From Glycine soja (taxonomy: Eukaryota > Streptophyta > Magnoliopsida > Fabales > Fabaceae): a DNA stretch of 64,000 nucleotides. This document shows positions 10,546 through 22,400 of the stretch, piece by piece. The notes under the pieces are model-generated. The model did no database searches, had not been told where the DNA came from, and saw only the letters and a list, made by a program, of their open reading frames with translations. Both the position numbers and the translations under genes were made by a program. Within the stretch, counting starts at the first letter, position 1, and each line of letters opens with the position of its first letter. Where the stretch lies: assembly GCF_004193775.1 (NCBI RefSeq), contig NC_041002.1, positions 10,576,485 to 10,640,484 on the forward strand, read 5' to 3'.

Positions 10546-12564
10546 CAAATATCACTCAAGATCCATAGCTGGTCAGCCACCACACAAGCCTCCTTGCTTT
10601 GTGGTCTTTGTTCTTTTATCGGTTGACTGCCAGGAGCTCGCATGTTTAGGTACATCATAGGTTCTCACTGACTGACTATGCCCAGGTTGGGTGGGGATTG
10701 GTCAAGCTTGGTTTTGGGCAATAGCACCCCACCTAACGTCCCCAAGGTCTCCTGACCCCCGCAACATATCTCCAGGTACCACTCTGTGGTCAACGAATAA
10801 AAGTAGGAAGTCTCACCCTTCCACACTTCCTCACTTCAAGCTTGTAGGATTATGGGGTACCCATCACATGTGGTACTAGGTGGTGGTCGGGCGATGGTGC
10901 AAGTCGACTCTCCACGTCCACAACTCACACATAAATCCTCCATCCCCAGTTGCCCACCTTCAACTGAGCTCACGTACTCCCACGTAGCCCTTATCCTCGT
11001 TCCTCTCAACACTGGGTCCCCATCAATCCCTCCAAGCTTCCACAACATCCATGCAATTCAGCATCCAAACATCATGAACTATCCAAAACCAAGAAAACAG
11101 GGCAAAGGCAGAAAACTCTGCCCAAAACACATTCCAATAGCACAACTTTCCTTACTCAAATACCCCAGTAACATTCTCTTCAATCCCATCTGTTCACCGT
11201 TGGATCGACTCGAAAATTTTACTGGAGGTCCCTAGTACATAAGTCTACATTTTGAACATTGGGATCTGCTAGAAAACGTCCAGAACCCAATATGTACAAC
11301 CCTTTCCACAACCAGCCATGCATAAGCATTTTTTGCACAAGCACAAAATTCTGCTACACATTTCAACAACAAAATTCTGCATAATAGTGCAGATTTTCGA
11401 AACCACTCTTGCCTCCATCCAATTTTGCCCAAATTGGATCCTACAAGTCCTAAATCAAGTATAAATCATATCTAAACCAAAGACAAGCTTCAGACCAAAG
11501 CAACTCAAAATCTAGGTATCTAAAACCCCTCAATTTAGTGGATTTTCAAGGTTTGAGAATGGGGTAATTTTGGAACAAACTCTCATCTCAAACAAGTCTA
11601 TAACATTAATCTAAACTCACTCAAACTGGTTTTACGATGAAAACTCTACCGAATCAAAATTTGACTCCTCAACACCCAATTTACCCTAGAAATGGCTCTT
11701 GCCTTCACTTTGGTCACTCATTTTCCTCCTTTGCACAGCCCAAGTTTTCCCACAGTCCTAAATGACATTTCAAACTATGATTAACTCACTTTAACCTCCA
11801 ATTACCACTAAATCCAGATTTAGCTTTTCAAATCCTCAAAGCATCACACTTTTCCACTCATATCACTACATTCTCACTTTTTAACCCTAGGTTAACTCTA
11901 CCCTTCATCTCTATCAGTTTTCTATTAGCAATTTCAGCACACAAGCATCACAAGCATCATCATAAAACCCTAAAACAGAATGGGTAAGCTTGACTCACAC
12001 CAAACACGACAAGTTTAGCATGCTTTCAACAAATTCCTTAACAAATAACTACCATAAGGCATAAACCTAGTAAAACTACCCATCATATCTCCAAAAACCC
12101 AATACCCACGAAAATTTATGTGAGAAGAAGTCTACCCAAACCTGAAATCTGAAGTCCCACAATGAAGAGGTGCGCTTCACGACTCCGAAAATGGCTTCCT
12201 TTCGCGATTTGGATCAGAAATGGTGAGCAAAGGTTGGAGCTTTGATGGAGCTTCAATGGTGAGGAAGAAGAAGGGAATGGCAACGTGAGAGAGAGGGAGA
12301 AAAGCTTCTGAATTCTTTTGGCTGAGTGAGGAGAGGAAAAAAAACGTGGCTTTTAGTTTAAAAGGCTTTTCTTTCTTTTTTTTAAAAGATGTGCCACATG
12401 TCTTCTTTTGAGTGGAGCAAAAAGGGGCCCACTTTTTATCTTGATGTGACTCATACTCAGTAACAAGAAGAGAAAAATCTGACCTTTTGAAATGCTAAAA
12501 ATCTGACTCATTCTCTGCACCCGTCGGGGCCAGTTTTCGAAAGTAAGCAATATATATATATCAA

Positions 12565-12712
12565 AAGGCTGAACCCCTTCCAGATTCTTCCTCCAAACGG
12601 CGGTTGCTTCTGGAGGAAGCAACCTGGCTCGCCTGGGCGAGCTGGGTGGCAAGCTCCTCCCCTATTTTGCTATAAATAGGGGGAGGAATGAAGAAGGAAG
12701 GGGTTCAGCCTT
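12565..12712 (+). promoter_or_regulatory. LTR core promoter with palindromes
   Basis: A TATA box TATAAATAGG lies at 12671. The perfect palindrome GCTCGCCTGGGCGAGC (12627-12642) lies 28 bp upstream. A 17-bp inverted repeat (12565-12581 with 12696-12712, beginning AAGGCTGAACC) encloses both. The 3' LTR keeps the palindrome as GCTCGCCTAGGCGAGC (29973-29988) and the TATA box at 30017. Confidence 0.7.
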
Positions 12713-13788
12713 CTTGGCACTTCGTATTCTCTTGAAATTGCTGAGGAAAATTGGTTCCGTGAAGAAAATCCAAGCCGAGGCACTTCCGTAACGTTTCCGT
12801 GGGTAATTACACGAAGATTTTCAACCGTTCTTCGACATTCATCGTTCGTTCTTCGTTTTCCTTCGGTCTTCAACCGGTAAGTACCCCAAACCGAGATTTT
12901 CAATTCATTCTATGTACCTGTGGTGGTCCCCATTTGTTTTGTGTACTTTTATTCTCGTTTTCATTTACTTTCCGTACCCCCTTTTGACGTGCTTCAGTCA
13001 TTTATTTAAGTCATTTCTCGCCTAATCAAAAAATAAAATAAATTTCCACCGATCATTTGATTTGTAATATCTGTTAATTTCTGTTAAAATGAAATCCGAC
13101 CGTTCGGTCGTGCCGTAACCACGTTGGAAATAAAAAAAGAGGTAAAATAATAATATAATAATAAAAAAAATACCTTTTAGTAAAATAAAGCGGAAGAATC
13201 AATCAGACGTTTCTCTTTGGGATTTCTCTTTCTTAATTGAATTGACTAATAACTAAAGTGAAACTAAGGCTAAAATCAACCCGCAAAGTCAAGCTCGTCC
13301 ACAAAAAATCACTAAAATAGGATTTGAAAGTTTATTATCTCAATTTTTCTTACCAAGTAAACGGATCATTTTCAAGGTCTAACGCCTTAAAATGATCACC
13401 TTCCAAGTAAAAAGAATCGCTTGATTCACGCTTAAAAAAGAACTACGTAGGTCTGATTTTCTCTTCGATGGAGGGTACGTAGGAGCAAGAGCCCCGCTTT
13501 TGTCGACCTCAAAAAATAAAAAGAACTAAAAGTTAAGGTAACACAATTTCCACAATTCTAAAAAATAAGGCTGTTGTCCTTTGAGACAAACGTGAGAGGT
13601 GCTAATACCTTCCTCAAGCATAAATACAACTCCCGAACTTGGAATAATCTTTATGACCGGTTTCCTTCGGTTTTTCTGACGTTTTCCACAAATAAACGTT
13701 GGTGGCGACTCCGCGCATCTTTCCTCCTTTGGAAAGTGCACCTATAAGCCTCACCTCGCTCGTCCGCAAAAGGGCATGTTGCGACAGT

Positions 13789-13806
13789 TGGCGACTCCAC
13801 TAGGGA
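13789..13806 (+). other. Primer binding site, tRNA-Arg type
   Basis: TGGCGACTCCACTAGGGA begins two bases after the LTR end and resembles the tRNA-Arg-type site TGGCGACTCCACTGGGGA known from Ogre elements, with one difference. Confidence 0.8.
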
Positions 13807-14470
13807 CTTTTTTGTGAGTTAGGCCTATTTTAAGGAATTGTGGAAAGGGCATGTTGGCGACAGTTGGCATGCTGTCTTTTCCACATTTTTACACTGCATT
13901 CTAAGCACCCATGGGTTTGAGAAAAAAAGGGGCCCTATACCCGGGTTCATGGGAATCTAAGGAGTGGAGGTGAATCTATACTCATGCTAGGTCACCGACT
14001 TACTTGATAATAGTGAAACCTCGTCTAGAGCTTTCTCCCTTTATAATGTGTTGTCGCTGGTATTCCATACCGCCACAATATTATTATCTTGAGTGATGAT
14101 ACCTCTAGAAAACAGTCGTGTGAGTTCTGAATCTTTGCGAGTAGTTATTAGAGACCCCTAGATATTATCCTATAGGTTCCCAAATAGGGGCATAGAGCAA
14201 ACACGCTCCATGCCATTTGTTCTCATGCATTTTTCTGTGAATAGCACGTAAATTATAGTTTTGCTAGTTATATTTTGTTTCTCTAGAGTAATACGTCACT
14301 TTTTAATACATAAGTTGAGGCGCCATAATGCCTAAAACGTAGTATTAAAAAGATGGGTCTTTTTTGGTCTCGTATATGTAAATTACCCCTGTGTTTTGTT
14401 TTCTTTCCGTTTGATGCATACGCATTGCATCATTCATATCAGAGTCTTGATCCACCCCTTTTTTAGGTAA
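13807..14470 (+). other. Untranslated leader of the Ogre-type element
   Basis: 664 bp between PBS and ORF1 with no sustained reading frame. A second GGCGACAGTTGG at 13856 repeats the LTR/PBS junction. No other feature is seen. Confidence 0.6.
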
Positions 14471-16339
14471 ATGATGGGGACAAATCAAAACGGAAAAAGA
14501 TTTTATCAAGTCAAGATTAAGGGTCTAGATGTCATCAGCCTCAAGGAGTTGGAACGATTGATGGGACCTCTCCAAAGGCAAGCCTTCCGCAAAGTGTACG
14601 GAAAGATTTTAGATTTGACCGCAGTGGAGGTATTAACGGAAGTTGTTGTATCCCTCGCCCAATACTATGACCAGCCGTTGAGATGCTTCACGTTTGGGGA
14701 CTTCCAAATGGTACCAACTGTTGAAGAGTTTGAGGAGATATTAGGATGCCCTCTTGGGGGAAGAAAACCGTATCTTTTCTCCGGGTTTCTTCCCTCCTTT
14801 AGTAAGATTGCAGCTGTGGTCGGAGATTCGGCAAGAGAGTTGGATCGCATGAAGCAAACTCGAAACGGCGTAGTGGGCCTACCGCGAAAATACTTGGAAG
14901 GCAAGGCAAGGGATATGGCAAGTCAAGAAAAGTGGGTCCCGTTTGCGGATATACTAGCTTTGCTAATCTTTGAGGTTGTCCTCTTTCCGAACGTGGACGG
15001 TTTGGTGGACCTAGCCGCAATTGATGCTTTCCTTGCATATCACCATAGCAAGGAAAGCCCAGTAGTGGCTATCTTGGTGGACTTATTTGATACATTTGAC
15101 CAAAGGTGCGAGAAGAACAGCGCACGGATCGCCTGCTGCTTGCCCACTCTTTGTGTGTGGTTGGTTTCGCACCTATTCCAACAAGACATAAGACACCCGT
15201 GTCCGCTTCAAAGTTATCGCTCGTGCGTCGAAAAGAGAAGAGTCGATTGGGACCAACACTTGGCTGGGATAGGAGGCAGCACAATTAATTGGTTTCCTCG
15301 ATGGAAGGAAGGAAAGGAGGGAGTTCTTTTTTCATGTGGGGACTACCCTAATGTTCCATTGATAGGGACGAGCGGTTGTATTAACTATAATCCCACACTT
15401 GCCATAAGACAGCTAGGGTACCCCATGAGGGGAGCGCCGACGGAAGAGAGCCTCTCGCCTTTCCTTGTGAGAGATTTCGGCGCGCAAAGTCTCAAGGTTG
15501 TACAAAGAGTCCATAAGGCGTGGAGAAGTCCGTTGAGGAAAGATAAGGAACTTAGGGGCATCCGTAATGGCGTCATTGGTGGTTATCATGAATGGCTAAG
15601 AGTTCATACGCGAGGGTTAGATTGGCTCTCCAAGTTGAAAGTTATCGATGAGGAGAACTTCGAAGCTCCGGAGGAAGATGAAGAAGTCCAAGCTCTAAAA
15701 TTAGAGCTAGGGAAGGCAAGACTCGCCAAAGAAAAATTCAAGACAGCCGCTACAGACATCCAGAAAGAGTGCACCGAGTTACGAGAGGAAAACGCGGCCA
15801 CTACAAGAGCCCTTGAACAAGAAACCAAAAGGGCCCGCAAGGAGGAACATGGCCAAGATAAATTCCGAGGAGCTTTGTGGGGCAGCAGCAATGAGCTCAA
15901 GCTCCGGAGAAAGGAAAGGGACCAATCACGGGTGCATGGCATGATCTTAAAGGAAGAGTTAGCTGCTTGCTCTAGATCCAAAAGGAGTTTGGCCCAACAC
16001 TTGGAAGCCACGGAGCAAAGCATGCTAGCTATCATAGGGCAATACAAGGAAGAGTTAAACCAGTCGTTGACCCATGAACAAAAGCTAGTGGAGGACTTCG
16101 CACAAGCGTACGACGAGAAGGAAGCAAGAGGGAGGGTGATTGATGCATTGCATCAAGAAGCGACTATGTGAATGGATAGGTTCGCCTTGACCTTAAATGG
16201 AAGTCAAGACCTCCCGCGACTATTAGCCAAAGTAAAGGCCATCGCTGAAGTGTGTACAGCCCCCGAGGAAATTCACGGGCTAATCAACTACTGTCAACAC
16301 ATGATAGATTTGATGGCCCATATAATTAGAAACCGTTAG
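14471..16339 (+). pseudogene. Ogre ORF1, plant-mobile-domain-like protein with coiled-coil tail
   Basis: 566 codons are open from the first ATG. An in-frame TGA at 16169-16171 is followed by 55 more codons to the TAG at 16337-16339. The N-terminal 370 residues are rich in aromatic and hydrophobic helices, with V-S-L-A-Q-Y-Y-D, F-T-F-G-D-F-Q and L-G-C-P-L motifs as in the ORF1 proteins that Ogre elements carry before gag. Residues 400-566 are highly charged (E/K/R), a probable coiled coil. Its role in the life cycle is unknown. It stands in its own frame and is separated from gag by about 240 bp. Of all the element's ORFs it is the best preserved. Confidence 0.83.
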
Positions 16340-16577
16340 GTTTTGTTGTAACACTTTTGTATGATCTTGGCTAGATGAAAGCTTTGTTCTTTTTTATAAA
16401 ATGAGAAGTTCTGAAACTCATCACATTATCTAAAAATCTTGAGGTGGATCCAATTGCTCCGATCATTCATTAGCATATTCATGTTTTGGTGGCATACTCA
16501 CCATTGTTTGTTTCTTTAGGGAACTCACAATAACTAAGAAAGCGCAGAGGCACCCCTATAACACTTGATCCAGAAAA

Positions 16578-18509
16578 ATGGATAATGAAGAGGGAGTGCA
16601 AGAACAGATGAAGGCCGACCTATCAGCCTTAAAAGATCAAATGGCTTCTATCACGGAGGCCATGCTAAAGCTTCAGAAAACTATAGAGGATAATGCCATG
16701 GCGACCGCCTCCAATACAGCTAGGGAAGCGGAACCGGTGCTACAGCCAGCAATAAACTTGGGCCGAGATAGAAACACGACGGTGTTCGGTCGGAGGTATA
16801 GTCATCACGCTTACCCTTATGGCTTGCCTCTGGACTTCACTTCCCGTACCGCTTCGGACGATTTGAGCCAAGCCCCTACCTTCGAGGGGCAACTCCCTCC
16901 TTATGCCGACTATCCGCTGCAAGAAAACGATGAAGAAGATGCCCATCTAGGCCCTCTACTGCCCCTCAAGGATCCGGCCCCCCATGAATTGCCCCAACCA
17001 AACATAGTCCGCCATGTCCCGTCTCCACCCGCACCCGTTAAAGAATCTGTTCCCTTTGCAAAAGATAAGGGAAAGATTGATTTACTTGAAGAGAGGCCGA
17101 GGGCGGTAGAAGGCCTCGCAACTACCCGTTCTCGAATTTGGCGGATCTCTGTCTGGTACCTGACATCGTCATCCCTCCCAAGTTCAAAGTACCAGATTTT
17201 GATAAATACAAAGGGACGACATGTCTAAAAGGTCATCTTCGGATGTATTGCCGAAAGATGGGGGCATATTCTACGGACGAAAAGCTGTTGGTGCATTTCT
17301 TTCAAGACAGCTTAGCCGGAGCAGCAATGGCATGGTATACCAATCTGGAAGCTTCTCAGATCCGGTCATGGAAAGACTTGGCAACTACTTTTATTAGGTA
17401 GTACCAATACAACACGGATATGGCTCCTGATCGGAACCAGCTTCAGAGTATGACCAAGCGAGAACATGAGTCCATTAAAGAATATGCCCAAAGGTGGAGA
17501 GATCTCGCAGCCCAAGTCGTCCCACCCATGACCGAGAGGGAGATGATCACAATTATGGTAGATACGTTGCCTACGTTCTACTATGAAAAGCTGATAGGGT
17601 ACATGCCAGCTAACTTTGTGGACCTCGTCTTCGCCGGAGAAATAATCGAGTCTGGGATGAGAAAAGGCAAGTTTGACTATGCCTCCAATGTGGCCCCAAC
17701 AACAACAGAAGAGCCCCAGTGGTGGGCGCGAGGAAAAAAGAAGGAGATACCCACGCGGTCACCACTGCCCCAACATGGATGAAAGCACCCCAAAATGTCC
17801 AAAAGTCATACCAGCCCAACTCCCCGAACTTTTCAATCCGAGCCGGGAGTTCCCTCCCAACTCAAGTGAAAGGACCACCCGCAACAGAAAGAATGCCTGC
17901 CCAACACACAGCTCCAGCCACACCCCGGCCAGCCAATAATACAGCTCCTGGCGCGAGCTATAGTAATGCACGGCGCACTCCCCCCCCCCCCCGAGAAATG
18001 ATTTCTCTCCTATTCCCATGGCATACTCCGAGTTATGGCCTTCATTATTGGAAAATAATTTGGTGGTGGCCATACCCGGGAAGGTCTTCCAGCCGCCATA
18101 CCCCAAGTGGTACAACTCGGATGCCAAGTGTGCATACCATAGTGGAGCCCCCGGACACAACATTGACTCCTGCCTGTCGTTCAAATATAAGGTGCAACAC
18201 CTAATTAATGCCGGCTGGCTATCATTCCAAGAGCAGGGCCCCAACGTTAAAACCAACCCACTAGCCAGTCATTGAGGGGCTAGCGTAAACGCCATTGAAG
18301 AGCATGGGCCGTGGGGGGCAAAGAGATTAGAAGATGTGACTACTTCTAGACGCTTCATCTATGAGTCGCTGCAAGCGGCATGCATGGTCTCCCGTGGCGG
18401 AGACAAAAGGGACGAATGTTTGTTTCACCTTGGGGAGTCGCACGACATAGAAACCTGTCCCGCGGTGGAAGAATTGCTTCAGCAGCTCATGGACTAGGGG
18501 CAGCTCGAA
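16578..18509 (+). pseudogene. gag: gag of the Ogre-type element
   Basis: It begins at 16578 with a short coiled coil and a proline-rich linker. A shift near 17140 moves into the gag capsid frame: P-K-F-K-V-P-D-F-D-K-Y-K-G, then F-F-Q-D-S-L-A-G-A-A and W-Y-T-N-L, R-E-H-E-S-I-K-E-Y-A-Q-R-W and the V-D-T-L-P motif. There is a TAG at 17399-17401 and a further shift near 17690. Another shift lies near 17985 at a run of C. The frame from 18018 shows a compact C-A-Y-H...G-H...C finger, with stops at 18273-18275 and 18495-18497. Gag packages element RNA. At least three frameshifts and three stops rule out function in this copy. Confidence 0.88.
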
Positions 18510-20119
18510 GTGTCCAAAGGAGGGAGGGAAGAACCACAAATTTGCATGCAGTCGGAAGAAAAGAAGGTTCCCCCAACCCCCAAAGCCCTAGTAATATGTT
18601 TTACTAGGAAAGGGACCAGCTCCACGCCCATATACCCCCGGACAGTGCCCAAGCCGACGCCGTTTGCATATCAAAGCAATAAGGTCGTTCCGTGGAAGTA
18701 TACCCCTCCCGCTTTTGGAGAAGGAGTTGCAACCAAAGTTGACTCCTTGTCAGCCAAGGTGACCAACATCACCGGCCTCAGTGGCGTAACCCGTAGTGGC
18801 CGGGTGTTCGCTCCCCCTCACTCGGCAGAATTGCCCTCCAAGGGGAAGACGCCCATGATCCAAGAGCCCATAGACGTAGCCACCCCCTCAAAAGAAGTGG
18901 ATCCTCCGGTGGAAAGAGGGGTCGAAAAGAAAGAAGGTCTTCAAGGAAAGACGGTGACTTTGGAAGAGGCTCATGAGTTCCTTCGTCTCATCCAACAAAG
19001 TGAGTTTAAGGTAGTTGAGCAACTGAATAAAACTCCAGCAAGGATCTCTTTGCTTGAACTGCTCATAAACTCTGAGCCTCATCGTGCGCTATTGATAAAG
19101 GTCCTCAACAAAGCCCATGTAGCACACGATATCTCAGTTGAGGGTTTTGAAGGCATCGTTAATCATATAACCACCAATAAATATATCGTGTTTGTGGAAG
19201 AAGAGATTCCCGTTGAGGGGAGAGGGCACAACAAGGCTCTACATGTGTCTGTGAGATGTATGGACCATGTCGCTGCAAAGGTACTTATCGACAATGGTTC
19301 AAGTTTAAACGTGATGCCAAAGACCACCTTGGAGAAGCTTCCTTTTAGTGCGTCACATTTGAAACCAATTTCGATGGTGGTACGAGCCTTTGACGGTACT
19401 CGGCGGGAAGTGATGGGGGAAATCGACATCCCCATTCAGATAGGCCCCCACACTTGCAATGTGGTTTTTCAAGTGATGGACATAAATCCCGCCTATAGCT
19501 GCCTCTTGGGGAGACCTTGGATTCATGCGCTGGGAGTGGTCCCTTCGACGCTTCACCAGAAATTGAAGTTCGCGGTTGGTGGACTTTTGGTGATAGTGTC
19601 AGGCGAAGAGGATATGTTGGTGAGCTGCCCCTCCTCTGCACCATATGTAGAAGCAGCGGAAGAATCTTTGGAAACAGCTTTCCAATCCTTCGAGGTGGTG
19701 AGTTGTGCCTCTGTGGAAACGAGCCCGTTGCTACCTTCTCTCTCCAATGCGGCCATAATGGTGGCACGGGTGATGCTCAAGCACGGATATGAGCCCGGAA
19801 TGGGTCTGGGCAAGGACGGCCTCGGGAATGCTGATGTGGTCGATATTAGGGGAAACCTGTATAAATATGGGTTGGGATATGAACCTGGGATGCCGGGAAG
19901 GAGGAATGCGCCATCAAGACTCCGGGCGGATAGGGCATGGCCCGGCCATGTTAGCCAGTGTTTCACCAGTGTTGGAATAATGTTTGAGGAAGAGGTGGCA
20001 GCAATAGGAAAGGAGTGCCCTCAAGACCCGCCGAATTTCGTGTGGCCATGTCATCCCGATTCCCAAGTGGGGAACTGGCGCGTGATAAGCCAGTCAGAGG
20101 TCTATACCGCTGATTCAAT
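18510..20119 (+). pseudogene. Ogre protease region with C-terminal G-patch
   Basis: A long open frame continues the gag frame after the TAG at 18495. It has a linker of about 240 residues, then a retropepsin-like domain with active-site loop I-D-N-G-S-S-L-N (Asp codon at 19290) and second block L-L-G-R-P-W (about 19503-19520). About 80 residues later comes a G-patch: H-G-Y-E-P-G-M-G-L-G with K-D-G-L-G, at 19780-19830. G-patches are RNA-binding modules also known after the protease of betaretroviruses. The frame itself has no stop until TAA 20121-20123, but a splice donor at 20120 would take it into the RT frame. The start given is that of the unbroken frame; translation would begin in gag. 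Confidence 0.87.
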
Positions 20120-20267
20120 GTAATTAGAGGCTATAGATTCCTTTCTCTTTTGTTTTGTGAAACCTACCTTATTAAATAAACAAAGAGATCTTGTTTCATC
20201 TGTTGTTGCAGTTCCATCTTTTCTCATATCATTTTGCATGTTTTTTCTTTTGTCTTGATTGGTATAG
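20120..20267 (+). other. Predicted intron between protease and reverse transcriptase
   Basis: Donor AAT/GTAATT (GT 20120-20121), a T-rich body, and acceptor TTGGTATAG (AG 20266-20267). Removing these 148 bp skips the TAA at 20121 and joins the protease frame exactly to the RT frame, leaving one TGA at 20278-20280. An intron at this place is an established Ogre trait. Confidence 0.65.
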
Positions 20268-21984
20268 ATGTGAGGGTTGATTCTTTGAGGATCCTAACGA
20301 CAAGGGTTTGACAATCAATTTCGACCGAGATGTAAGCCAAACGATGAACGAAAAAGAGGAAGAGGACGTCCTCTCACCGGAGTTGGAGAGGTTGATCGCT
20401 CAGGAAGAACGCGAAATGAAGTCTCACCAAGAGGAAACCAAACTGGTAAACTTAGGAACCGGAGAGGGGAAGAAAGAAGTAAAAGTAGGGACCGGTATGA
20501 CCGCACCTATCCGCCAAGGCTTGATAACCCTTCTTGAAGAATATCAAGATGTCTTTGCGTGGTCATACCAAGACATGCCTAGTCTGGACTCCGACATTGT
20601 GCAGCATAAGTTGCCATTAAATCCTGGGTCTTCCCCAGTTAAGCAAAAGCTACGAGGGATGAGACCCGAGATGTCTTTAAAAATCAAAGAAGTGAGAAAG
20701 CAGTTCGATGCGGGTTTCTTAGCTGTAGCTCGATACCCGGAGTGGGTGGCCAACATTGTCCCGGTCCCGAAAAAGGATGGCAAGGTGCGAATGTGTGTAG
20801 ACTATCGGGACTTAAACCGAGCCAGTCCTAAGGACAATTTTCCCCTGCCACACATTGATATACTGGTAGATAATACAGCCAAGTTTGCCCTTTTCTCGTT
20901 TATGGATGGTTTCTCGGGGTATAATCAGATAAAGATGGCACCCGAAGATGTGGAGAAGACTACTTTCGTCACCTTATGGGGAACGTTCTGCTACAAAGTG
21001 ATGGCCTTCGGGCTGAAAAATGCTGGGGCAACCTATTAGTGTGCCAAGGTAGCGTTGTTCCATTACATGATGCATAAGGAGATAGAGGTCTACGTAGATG
21101 ACATGATTGCCAAATCTCGGACTGAGGACGAACACCTCGTCAATTTGCGTAAGCTGTTTGGAAGGTTGCAGAAATACCAACTGAAGCTAAACCCAACCAA
21201 GTGCACCTTCGGGGTAAAATCGGGGAAGTTGCTAGGATTTATTGTGAGCCAGAAAGGGATAGAGATAGATCTTGAGAAAGTGAAGGCCATTCTTGAAATG
21301 CCAGAGCCACACATGGAGAAGCAGGTTCGAGGTTTCTTGGGCAGGTTGAATTACATCGCGAGATTTATCTCGCAACTCACCCCTACATGTGAGCCCATTT
21401 TCAAGCTATTACGTAAGAACCATATGGTTTTGTGGAACAGCGACTGCCAAGAGGCCTTCGAGAATATCAAACAGAGCCTCGCAAACCCCCCGGTGCTCAT
21501 GCCACCTGTAACAGGAAGACCTCTTTTCCTATACATGACTGTGTTAGACGAGTCTATAGGGTGCGTGTTGGGTCAGCACGATGACTCTGGGAAAAAGGAA
21601 CAAGCCATTTACTATCTAAGCAAGAAGTTTACCGCATGTGAGATGAATTACTCAATGTTGGAAAGGACGTGTTGCACCCTGGTATGGGCGTCAGATCGGC
21701 TTAGGCAGTACATGCTCAGTCATACCATGTGGCTTATTTCCAAAATGGATCCCGTGAAATACATCTTTGAGAAACCGGCCCTCACGGGATGAATCGCTAG
21801 GTGGCAGGTACTACTATCTGAATTCGATATTGTGTACGTCACCCAAAAGGCGGTAAAGGGAAGCGCCTTGGTAGATTATTTAGCCCAGCAACCCCTCCAG
21901 GATTATCGGCCGATGCACCCTGAGTTCCCGGATGAAGACATCATGGCCCTGTTCGAAGAGAAGCGGACGCACGAAGACATAGAC
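20268..21984 (+). pseudogene. pol: Ogre reverse transcriptase and first RNase H
   Basis: One frame runs through. RT motifs in order: P-V-P-K-K-D-G-K and C-V-D-Y-R-D-L-N (about 20770-20820), F-S-F-M-D-G-F-S-G-Y-N-Q-I (first catalytic Asp), the palm motif Y-V-D-D at 21091-21102, and L-G-F-I-V-S-Q-K-G-I. The connection and first RNase H follow (G-R-P-L-F-L-Y, then I-Y-Y-L-S-K-K-F and M-N-Y-S-M-L-E). Stops lie at 21037-21039 (TAG) just before the Y-V-D-D block and at 21790-21792 (TGA). RT copies element RNA into DNA and RNase H removes the RNA strand. The remaining motifs are well kept, as expected for a recent insertion. Confidence 0.9.
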
Positions 21985-22400
21985 AAATGGATTGTTTGCT
22001 TCGATGGGGCATCTAATGCTTTGGCCCATGGAGTAGGGGCAGTCCTTGTATCCCCGGATGATCAGTGTATTCCTTTCACGGCCAGGTTAGGTTTCGATTG
22101 TACTAACAATATGACCGAATAAGAAGCGTGCGCCCTTGGGATTCAAGCGGCCATTGATTTTGATGTAAAGCTACTCAAAGTGTATGGAGACTCGGCTTTG
22201 GTAATATGCCAGTTGAGAGGAGAATGGGAAACTAGGGATCCGAAGTTGATACTCTATCAAACTCACATCTTGAAGTTAGCCGAATTCTTTGACGACATTT
22301 CTTTCCACCACATACCTCGGGAAGAGAACCAAATGGCCAATGCATTGGCCACCCTGGCATCCATGTTTCAACTTGCCCCTCACGGAGATCTTCTGTACAT
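21985..22400 (+). pseudogene. Second (archaeal-type) RNase H of the Ogre-type element
   Basis: A second RNase H fold begins W-I-V-C-F-D-G-A-S-N (Asp about 22003), continues with an M-T-E motif (Glu before the TAA at 22120-22122), V-Y-G-D-S-A-L (Asp about 22189) and ends with I-P-R-E-E-N and M-A-N-A-L-A-T-L-A. An additional aRNH domain after the normal RNase H is diagnostic of the Tat/Ogre lineage. The residue at 22339-22341 is Asn where RNase H domains normally have the fourth acidic residue, so activity may be lost even apart from the stop. Confidence 0.85.

Larger units (their letters stand above)
9069..12576 (+). other. 3.5-kb segment present only in the 5' LTR
   Basis: In the 3' LTR the sequence jumps from CACTTGGGC to CTTCCAGATT at 29922/29923. 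No target duplication flanks the extra DNA here. It contains an acidic minus-strand ORF (9610-9954), TAATCGATTA tandem repeats, and a long stretch (10600-12350) with no recognisable coding content. Read on the minus strand, 12340-12140 looks like a pyrimidine-rich untranslated exon with a donor-like TTTCAG/GTTTGG. It may be an insertion in this LTR or a deletion in the other. Confidence 0.75.
8667..13786 (+). repeat. 5' LTR of the Ogre-type element (5120 bp)
   Basis: The outer parts, 8667-9068 and 12577-13786, match the 3' LTR closely. Between them lie 3508 bp (9069-12576) that the 3' LTR lacks. Ogre LTRs are usually several kb, so this may be the complete form. The end TTGCGACA is followed two bases later by the PBS. 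Confidence 0.88.

Noticed and set aside
14665..16047. Several minus-strand frames of 60-147 codons opposite ORF1
   Set aside because: Shadows of the ORF1 coding strand.
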